This document shows, piece after piece, positions 41,777 to 52,655 of a stretch of DNA of 64,000 bases. Each line of letters begins with the position of its first letter. Within the stretch, counting starts at the first letter, position 1. The stretch covers positions 11,830,058-11,894,057 of the forward strand of contig CM046844.1 of assembly GCA_025618425.1 (NCBI GenBank), given 5' to 3'. Source of the stretch: Heliocidaris tuberculata. Lineage: Eukaryota; Echinodermata; Echinoidea; Camarodonta; Echinometridae. A model generated the notes under the pieces. That model saw only the letters and a list, made by a program, of their open reading frames with translations, ran no database searches and was not told the origin of the DNA. The position numbers were made by a program, and so were the translations under genes.

Positions 41777-44730
41777 GTAAGTTTCTTAATAAGGAGGAGT
41801 TCCTTAAACGAATATGGTATGATAATTTGCTTTGATTTATCATTGTGGAATAAGAACGGTTGATCAGCTCGACTAGAAAATCTACATACGATCTAATATT
41901 ATAACATTTAATTTTTTTTCCTTCTTATTCCTGTTGTTCTTGTTGTTGACAATTTTGTAAATATACTATTGCTGTATGGAACCATCTACTTTTTTAATTA
42001 ACCATAATGAACAAGGAACAAATCACATGGTAGGTGTCGCTATATAGAGGGAGGGGTGATATCCATTATTGTTCAAGAATCAATGACCCTTTTGTGTTTT
42101 TCGATCAAAATTAACATTTAGATATTTGTAGGCCTAATGATAATGATGTTATTTCTTAGGATATCTTCTGGAGTCGAATCGCTTGCTGATCTCAAGTACA
42201 TCGAGATATGGCGTGATACGACCGGCCTCTTCGATGACTGGTTCTGCGAAATCATCACCGTCGTCGACATCAGGACCAAGAAAGAGTACATCTTCCCGGT
42301 CCACCGATGGATCCTGCCTCACAAAGTCTTCCACCTGCAGCAGTACGACATGGCTCTGCCTCAGGACGATGAAAAGGCCGATCAGCGTCGGGACGAGTTG
42401 GCAGCTAAGAAGCGCATCTATCAGTTGGCTCACATTCAGAACATTGATATACCCAGGGTAAGGTATTATGAAAAATATTGTAAACCGGAAGATGTAAATT
42501 TTATATTTACCTTATTTTGTGGGACATAAATTACCTGTAAATTATATCATATTTCATGCAAACGCGAAAGACATTTCATATTATACTGTGAATCAACTTT
42601 CTTATTAATTGGGGATCTTTTGCAAGTATATATTTCAGATATAGGTCCTCGTGAAACAAATTATTTGGTTTATTTTCTTTCTAAAGCCTTCCGATTGTTG
42701 AATCATGTGAATTATGTCTCATGATATGCCATAGATACTTTATAATTGCTTTAATGCAATCTGAAATAGATTCGCCGTGTGTAAACCGCCTAATCATTGA
42801 ACTTTTGTCTCAATCAAAATTTTCTCACTTGATTTAGATAAAATATTTTCCTCGTGATGAGGCTTTCTCTGAAGATTACAAGGTAAGAACAATTCATCTT
42901 AAAAGAATTATTTCATTTCACGAAACTTTACATTTTGTACCGTTACTGTGCTGTTAGGGTTGCAAAAGACTGAGAAATATGACACCTATTTGCTGTCACA
43001 TGAATCACATAAGACATATATAGGTATATGAAAAATCTTAATTCATTTTAGAGGTGTTGTGGTCTAGTCAGGGGTGTCGATCCGTATTCAAGCATGATTG
43101 GGGGATGACCGGCGAGGGAGCGAAGCGACCGAGCGGGGGAGGGTGTGGGAGGAGGGTATCTCCCTTCCCACGCCAGGGACTTTTTCAAAAATCTGTCTAT
43201 AAAACTTGGATTTTAGAGCATCCCAAAATGGTTATAATCAAAAAGAAGGAATGCATGGATCTACACCGATAGACGGAACCCCTTAACTGAGAATAACAAT
43301 GCGAGTGGACGAATTTTCTTCGATATTTTCGCATTGAAATTAGGGCATTTCTTATTTCCTTACTTCTAATCATTAAAGAATGTGATGGTATTTCAAGATC
43401 AAACATAATGAGTTTGGATGATTATTAGTTTTAAGTTAATGTATCATAATTTTATCCAAAAATATTGGGGGATGATAATAGGCCTACAGGCCATCCCCCC
43501 CCCCCCCCCCGCCTCAATTTTTTTAAATATATACCCTCATCCCCCCCCGGGATCGACACCCATGGGTCTAGTGGATAAGTCACCGGACCGTAGATCACAA
43601 GGTACGGGGTTCAATTCCCTGCCACAGCACTAACGTCCTTCGACAAGACCCAGGTGTAGTTAAGTAGGTACCTGGGGGTGTTTCATAAAGCTTCGTAAAG
43701 TTACGCATGACTTTACGAATGACTTAAATACGACAAGCCATAATGGGATGCTCCATCATTTTTACCTGCATCAACTAAAGTTGAACTGTGCAGATGTAGA
43801 TTAACATTCTTATTATAACAAACATTTTTAATGGAAAGTATACTTTTTGCCATAATTTAACTGAGGTTTTTGGAAATACAGTCACACTTTGTTAAAACAT
43901 CAGGAAAAACTTTGGGCATTCCATCTGGCACTTCATATTCAAGTCGTTCGTAAAGTCATGCGTAACTTTACGAGCAGCTTTATGAAACACCCCCTGGTAG
44001 GATTTATTCCTTGAATACACAGAGCGCTACGGTTGCCGTGCTAAAGCCGGGGTAATAATAAACAGGGCCGTCGTGGAGAACAGTATTAGTACTGCTGAGC
44101 CTGCCCGGCCTGGGTTAAGAAGAACATATTACATATATTATTAGTATTATTGTTTTTTTTAAATTTTTTTAAATTTATTTTTTGCTTTATAATACCTATG
44201 GTTTAAAAAGAGCTAGACTAAGAGCTAGGTGTTGTTCTCTACTAAGTATATTGAAGGCTTCTTGTTAATAAGATCACCTTTACACCCCCCCCCCCCTCTC
44301 GGTCTTGTTATTTTTGCCTCCCTTAAACAATTAAATAATAATGTGAGTACTTAAAGTATTTTTTTTTCTCTGAATCTACCGCTCAACCAAGTGAATTATA
44401 TAAGGTGATTCCTTTATTCTAAGATGTCTTCTTATTCGGTTCTACATTGAAAGGTTGAAACAATGGGCATTATGAAAAGTGTGTATTTTTTTTTTCTGAC
44501 TCGCACTGTAGTGGGACATTCGAGGCATTGCACTCAAAGTCGGGATCGCGGCAAAGATTCGTGAATTCACGACGGAACGACTGCATTCCCTCGATGACGT
44601 CGAGGGCCTGTATCGACCACCAATTCTCCCGAAACCATTGGTAAGTCCTTTCACCTCTTACTGTGACGATCATGTCACGTTTATTTGACAAACATACTGG
44701 GTATTTCCAATCACACATTGCTCTTCCAAG

Positions 44731-44781
<51 letters not shown>

Positions 44782-47700
44782 CAATATACATGTATATCGA
44801 TGTTTAGAGCATTGATGAAGCATTCTGAATATCTCATAATTATTATATGCTACCATAGGAAATTTGGGAGAAAATTGCAGAATTTGTAAGGAGCCTCTTT
44901 TCACTTTATGGCATTAAAAAATAGTGAACAAATGAGAAACAGGAACGTAAAGGACTAAATGGAAACTCGTTTTTATTTCACAATAATGTTAATGCCTGAA
45001 ATTAAATACTGTAAGGATGTATGGTATCATCTGAAAGGAAAATAAATATCCTAAAATATCCTATCCTATCCCTTCCTTCCCTTTTCCGTTGCTTTTTGCC
45101 AATCATTTTGGAGAAACGTGATCATAGGCACCCGTAGCTACGCCACGGACCACCTCAAGAGTAAAGGATCCGGCATGTCCAGGGGCCGCAGAGCAAAATA
45201 ACGTCAAGTACTGCGGTCTAAAGATTCTTCTTTTTTTCGTTAATTTACTTGACAACGTTGACTCATTTCTTTCATAGATAAACAATATTCATTTTCATCT
45301 TATTCTAATTCTAAATCCTTCTTCCATCCTCCCCGACTGACTTTCTCTCTTTCTCTCATAAATATACAGGCGGTTACTAATTGGAAATGTGACAAGGAGT
45401 TCGGGTATAACCGAATGAATGGATGTAATCCAAGTCATATCCGACTGTGCAGCCAAATACCCGATAGGTATGTCCGAGTAGATTTTGAAATATTACCGAA
45501 ATTTTTATGACGTTTGTAGATTTCAGTTGTTCACGTTTTAAAATGGAATACCGGACTAACATGGGACTGCCTTCTTAACTCGGTGTATGAAAACAATGTT
45601 TTGTTTATTTACTTGTGGTGAAACAGGAGAGTCCATTTTTAGTAAATAAGTCAGAAATATATGGAGAGAGAGGGAGAGAGAAAGAAAAAAAAAAGAGAGG
45701 AGGTAATGGGGAAGAGAGAGAGAAAAAAAAATAGAAGGAGGGGAGAAAGAGAGATACAAAGTTTCTTTATCATAATGCAAAATATATACACGCGTTAGAT
45801 GCCTTGACCAAAACGGTAACCAGACAGAGAGATTCTATTCCTTTCGGTTTTCAAACAGAGAACTTGTTTCGTGTTTAGCTTTACAGTCAGTGAAGATGAT
45901 CTGAAGCCCATACTCGAAGGTCTGACGATCGGGGAAACGATGGAAAGGAAACGACTTTTTATCATCAACTTTGAGTTCTTACGTGACCTCCCTTGCCATG
46001 AAGGACAAAGGGTATGTTTAGTATTGAAATTATTTTGATTTTAACTCCCATTACTATTATACGTAAAAAGAAAGTTACGTTAACATTATGTAAAATAGAA
46101 AATGTTCATTCCAGTTTGCTTTTTGTACAGGACTTAGGTAACATTAGGACTTCGCAATTACCAAAACAAAAAACAAAAACAAAAACAAAAAAAATGAATA
46201 GAAAATAATGAAACAGTATTTTATGTGTTAACTTTTTATACACATTAAGCATTTTGATCCTTGTTTTGTAATTTCCTAGTTTGAATATGCCGACTGTTTT
46301 TGTTTTGTTTTTGTTTTGTTTTGGTTTGTTGTTGTTTTTTTAAATTAAGTAAATAAGTCGATCTATCTGACTTTCTTAGAAGGCAATATATTTGTTCTTC
46401 TCTATTAATTGTCGTTCACCCTTTTCTCTTTTCTCTTCATGCAATTGCTTGTCTGATAGTGATGTAATTTAACGTAATCTTCATCGTATCATGATTACCC
46501 CTTTCAGGATTTTATACCAGTATCAATTTTCTGAGACACACGCCATTAATTTGACAATGGATATGTCAAGTATGTATTTGTAAACCAACGCCCAACTAAT
46601 CTGTTAATTGTAATAATTTCATTCCGCAGATCTGCGCGCCGAAAGCTTTGTTCTTTGTGAACAGCGAAAAATATCTGATGCCAGTCGCAATTCAGCTCTT
46701 CCCAGATCCGGCTGACGATAACCCGGTAATAACATAACTTCAATGAGCATTTTCACAATTATAAAAAAGGGTTATTTCACGTGTGCCTTTGTTTCAGTTA
46801 AAACTAGATGGGCATGTGAGTTGCTATGTATTCATGATTTTAATAAAGATATCGTAGAATCAATAATCCTGTTGTGCTTCTTTCTGCTTCGAAATGACAA
46901 TCTCGTTACCTCCCTTTTCATTTTTTTTATTGGCGAGAGTGCCAGAAGGGCGTTTACTCGGCGTTGAAGAATATGAGTTAACGCCCTTTTTGCTCTCAAT
47001 AGACTAAGATCCCTTGATGTTTAAACGAACGATCTACTACTTTGTTTTCTTTAAAAAAAAACTACATCTACCAGGTTTTCTACCCCACCGACCCGGAGTA
47101 CACATGGCTTCTTGCAAAAATGCACTTCTGCAACGCAGACGCTAGTGTGCACCAAGCAGCGTCGCATTTTGGAATGACGCACATCGTCATGGAGTCGGCT
47201 GCCATAGCAACGCATCATTGTTTGTCGCCATCTCATCCTATATTTCGTCTTCTCGCTCCTCATTTCCTCAACATCATTGCAATCAACAAGTAAGTTGCAA
47301 CTGAAACATTTGAAACTGTCATATTTCATCTCGACATCCACGTAATGTTTTAGCCAGGCTTCAGTTCAGTCGAACTCTTCCCAGATTCTAAGTCGGTAAC
47401 GCGTGGCGATTAGGTATTAAGAAGTAAAAGTACAGACTACAAACTGGACCTTACATTTGTTCCACTGTATTAGGGCTATGTGTCCGAACAAGAGAAGTAT
47501 CAAAGGAGTCTGTTTGAAAAAAAAAAATCTGGACAGAGTTAGCCCAGATCCCCAGAATAATGTGCCATCAATTGATAACTTTGAGATTGTTTAAACCTCT
47601 ATGCCTATTTTGTCCGCGTAGTGTCATTTTAATAACCGAGTTCACAAACATGTAGCCTAGACTTTCTTTGGATAATATTCATTTTCATATAGTTACAGCC

Positions 47701-49613
47701 ATAATGTCTTGCAGTGTTAAACCCATAAAAATACAATGTATGATCGAATCTCTTTGTCAAAATACATGCATGTTGCCATCTACGGAAGATGGTGAAGAAG
47801 TACTGTATAATAAAGCCCCTGTCACATGTGAATCTCCAACCGTAAAAAGTCTATTATTTGATTTATAATGGTGGCAGCGGTAGGATATGAACCCATGTCA
47901 TGCTTTGGGAACATGAGATTGAAGCACTTTGGTCAGGAGCGGAAATTCGGTCCAATCGACCAGTATCAACCGGTCCTCAGACCACAAATCTACCGGCCCT
48001 CCAGCCAATATAATTATCGTGCGGCCAGTTGAGAAAAATCCCAAACTCCCCAGCCATGACCAGTAAACTGTATTCCTTAAAGTTCTTGGCTCTCACACGA
48101 AAGGTCATTGGGTCGATCCTTGCTCGGTGCTTATATACTTAGACAAGATGTTTTACACACACCTGTCCCTCTCGATCCAGGGGGGTGTTTCTTAAAGCTG
48201 TTCGTAAAGTTACGCATGACTTTACGAATGACTTGAATATGACAAGCCAAATGGGATGCTCAATCACTTTTAACTGCATCAACTAAAGTTGAACTGAGCA
48301 CATGTAGATTAACATTCTTATTATAACAAACATTTTTAATGCAAAGTACATTTTTTGCAATAATTTAATTGAGGTTATTGGAAATACAGTCACACTTTGT
48401 TAAAACGTCAGAAAAAACTTGGGCATTCTGTCTGGCACTTCATATTCAAGTCGTTCGTAAAGTCATGCGTAACTTTACGAACAGCTTTATGAAACACCCC
48501 CAGGTGCATTAAATGCGTATGTGGCAATGCTGGGGTAAAACAATAATCATCCAGAGCCCTTGGGAAGGAAGTAATACTGCAAACTAAAGACTTTCCTGGG
48601 CAATTAACTCCATATTATCATTATACCCATTATTATTACTATTGGTGTTTTTTCATGTCTCTGTTTGTTTGTTTCTCGCTATACAGCAAAGGCCTGGACC
48701 TCCTAATGGGTAAAGGTAGCGTGTCGGACACCCTGATGGTCACGGGAAGTGTGGGAGTGTCCGAAATCATCAACCGGACCTGGAAAGATTGGCGCCTTGA
48801 CCAGCAAGGCTCCTTCATACGTGACCTCCAGGAGAGGGGTGTGGATGACCCGGATGTGCTTCCTAATTATCACTACCGGGACGACGCCCTTCTCATCCAC
48901 AATGCCATTGGAAAGTATGTGAGGACGATCGTCGATCATTTCTATGGTGAGATTTTTAAAACGTTATTTTTAGGTCTTCATTTTGTTTCTCTTGCCAGTT
49001 TGGTCTTGATTCGGTTGTTGACCCGTATCCTGGTTTAGGGTTTACGCTCCCTTCACATATTTTCCCTACTTTCATGTTACTCGATCGATGAGCAATGGTG
49101 TATTGGTTAATATTGAAAATGAGATCAATGTAAAGTTGTTGTCTTTACCAACATAAATAAATGCCACATTGACAAGGTGGAAGTGTTGTGGTCTCGTTGG
49201 TCAGTCGAATCCCTGCCGCAGCACTAACCTCCGTCCTTTAGCAAGATGTTAATCTACATTTGCCACACTCGACCCAAGTGTAGTATGTGGGTACACGCAG
49301 TGGCGGATCCAGGAGGGGGGGGGGGGCCGGGGGCCCGGGCCCCATCCCCTGGGACCAAAAAAGGGCCCCCAAAATGCTGAGGACCTATTTTTTTTTTTTT
49401 TTTTTGCTTGTCAGAAATTTTTTTGAATATTGGGCCCCCTCCCTCAAGAAATCCTGGATCCGCCACTGGGTACACGGTTGCATTAATTCCTTGAATGCAC
49501 TGAGCGCTACAATTACCGGAGCTATAACCGGGCTAATAATATCCAAAGCCCTTTGGAAGCGCATAGAAACGATTATCATAATGTAATATGCACCATAAAA
49601 GTAGGAAATATTA

Positions 49614-49706
<93 letters not shown>

Positions 49707-49719
49707 GTTATTATTATTA

Positions 49720-49789
<70 letters not shown>

Positions 49790-52353
49790 CATTATTACAC
49801 AATGCAGCTAAAATACTCCAAAACCCCATCTCTGTCGTGCAAAATGCATTAAAAATATGCTTTCAGAAATAATGTAATGAAAAAGTAACACGAAAAGTAA
49901 CTGCAGCTGCAGCAAATGCATGCTGTAAAGTGTCTCACAGAGTAAATGCTGCAAGTAAATGATTAATCAACTGCCAGGTTCATGTGAAATGAATTAGGAA
50001 AAATGTCATTCCAATGTCACCTAGTTTGAATTTAAAACTGTTTTTTTTTTCTTCTATGACTGTAGATTCACCCACTAAGATCGAAGGAGACCATGAACTT
50101 CAAGACTGGGGTAGATTTCTCTCTGGATCGGGCTCCAAGTCAGGAGAAATCAATGTCACAATGAAGGTAAGAACTGAAGAACAAGACAGTGAGTTAGCAG
50201 TTATGAATAAAGGTCAAATTTCTGTTTGTCCCGGGATATTTACATGATTTATGTGTTTCCCACAAAATTATCTTTAAAATACATAAAATGCTGTATCCAA
50301 ACTACAGAGAAATAATAACAAACGTTATTGCATAATATTTAATGAATGGAGTACGTCTATAGACAATCTGTGATATAATGGTGTAAAATGTACAAGAGGT
50401 GATGATGATGAATGATACCTTCTTCACTTACTTACGGATTCTGATTATAGATATCGGTATAGGAGTGTACAAAATGGCGTCGACGGCTTTGCAATAGACC
50501 GGTTCTGTAATGTTTCAAATTTATGCACATTTCTTCTCTGAGCACCTAGTGACGAGCTATTCTTAACCTGCTTTTTAAAAATGAGACTCAATGCTTGGAA
50601 TGCAGTTTGCATACATTACTTGTTGATATGACCGACAAGCCTCGGGCAAGCTATCAGGTTGTCAAGAACAACCTTTGTTTGAAAGGTATGTATAAAATTT
50701 GAATACATTACCGATCTGGTCTATTGCAAACGCGGAATTAGTGGTTGTGTCATCAAATTTAGGGGAATCTATTAAGACGACTGCCCATGTGTTTAGTCTT
50801 CAGTAATTGTTTTGTTTAATGTTACATTATACCCAGTATTGAATTTTCCATGGAAATTTGAAATGAATTATTAAACAGGGCGTCCCCAACGATGGGAACT
50901 TTCGGACGGCGGAAGATGTTGCAGAAGTCGTCACCAGTTTCATCTTCATCTGTAGCGTCACTCATGCCGCTGTCAACTTCGGTATGTACGATCAATATGC
51001 TTTCCCGCCAAGCTATCCTGGTTGGCTGCATGGTGATCCACCGACATCCAAGGTAAATTACGCGCCAAAGTGTGAACCTGCTTTCTAAGATATTACGGAA
51101 GTCAGGGGCGGATCCGGGATTTTGTAAAAGAGGGAGCACAGTGCCGTAAGGATACACAATAAAAGGGGCAATTCTTTTTGATTGTGTACTTAAGGTATGC
51201 CAGTTGGGTTTCAAAAGGGGGAGGGGGCACGGGCCGGTTCTCTCCTATGTAGATCCGCCACTGACGGAAGTGCTGTTCTTATTGAAAGTTATAGTTTTCA
51301 GCATAAAATAAGAGTAATAATTTTAGATTCCTTTCAAAATAGGGTAAATGAATTGATAGTATGCTGTACTGTCTGCATTGATATTGCACTTAATAAAAAA
51401 AAAATCTGGAGGTTCGAAGAATGATTACAAAACTCTCTCTTAAATTTACAATGAATCATAGCTCAGCATGTGGAATACGCTTTCCGCTCCCTATGAAATT
51501 TATAGCTCTATTTTGATTGGTATTTTGGAAAGGTGATCAATTTAAGTACCGACATCGAAGTTCAAGACCGAATGATTTCTGAATTTAATATGATGATCTG
51601 TGTAAATTAATGAATATTTCAATTTTTTGATTTCCTCAGTCACCCGTTAGTGAACAAGACGTATTCTCTCAGCTCCCAACCAAACACGACATTGTCCAAT
51701 GGATGACCCTCGCTAAGGTATTGAGCGAGCGAGGTACCAAACCTCTCGGCGACTTCGAGCTTCAGTACATCTACCATCCCGTGGGATTAGAGGCATTGGA
51801 CAAGTAAGATCTGGGGCCTGTTGCACAAAACTTGCGTTTAATCGCAACTCTTAAAAATCAAACGCAAGTCCTTAATGCGCACTTCTGATTGGCTGAAAAG
51901 AAAGTTGCGTTTGATTTTCCTGAGTTGCGTTCAAACACAAATTTTGTGCAACGGGGCCCAGGTCAATCATTTTCTATATATACATATACCCTATGATATA
52001 GGGTCTATTCAGACATTTTACAACCCACCCTAACTAAAACTAATGCGCTCAGACAGGAGCGTCGATCCGTTTTCCAGATGGGGGAAGGGGAGGGGGCAAG
52101 ACAGCCTAAAATATAGTACCCTTCATGAAATTTTATTAATGTCTCTTAATTACCGACTTCTCTACGGTTATTGAAGCAGGGAAAATTAGAGAATTTGCGC
52201 GGAGCGTGCTGCAAAATTGAAGTCTGATCGTGTAATACCTTTTATATTTCATTTGGAAGGTTTCATTAATTTCCCGAGTTTTGCATCATAATTCCTTGTT
52301 TTGATCTTACACCTCCGGATTTATTGGTGGGACAACACGATATGTTTGCCCTC

Positions 52354-52404
<51 letters not shown>

Positions 52405-52621
52405 CGAGAGAGGTGTGGATGTGTGTACCAATCGGTTGAACCATGTTAAATTTAGATATGTGAAGAGAGAATATAATGGTACAGAATGAAGCAGGTCACT
52501 CGGTGTATTTGCAAGCTTTCGGCTCCTGGCCTTCTTCAAGTTTATTTGCTGACTTTTAAGGTCGAAGCAAATGTATATGTACTCTCGTGTGTAATGGGTA
52601 GGTGTTCTGTGCAATAATATA

Positions 52622-52655
<34 letters not shown>

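Larger units (their letters stand above)
43048..44062 (+). mobile_element. tRNA-derived SINE S2, split twice
   Basis: Pieces 43048-43068, 43573-43675 and 43993-44062 join to GTGTTGTGGTCTAGTGGATA, a B-box-like GGGTTCAATTCCC and the common tail CCTTGAATACACAGAGCGCT. A hAT-like element splits the A-box and a fold-back MITE splits the tail. In lipoxygenase intron 3. Confidence 0.8.

Noticed and set aside
43601..43640. Functional tRNA gene
   Set aside because: The A- and B-box-like words are there, but the cloverleaf is not complete, it is split by insertions, and the same sequence recurs as a SINE.
49385..49872. Poly-Ile, poly-Tyr, poly-Asn and poly-Leu frames
   Set aside because: All come from one ATT microsatellite.
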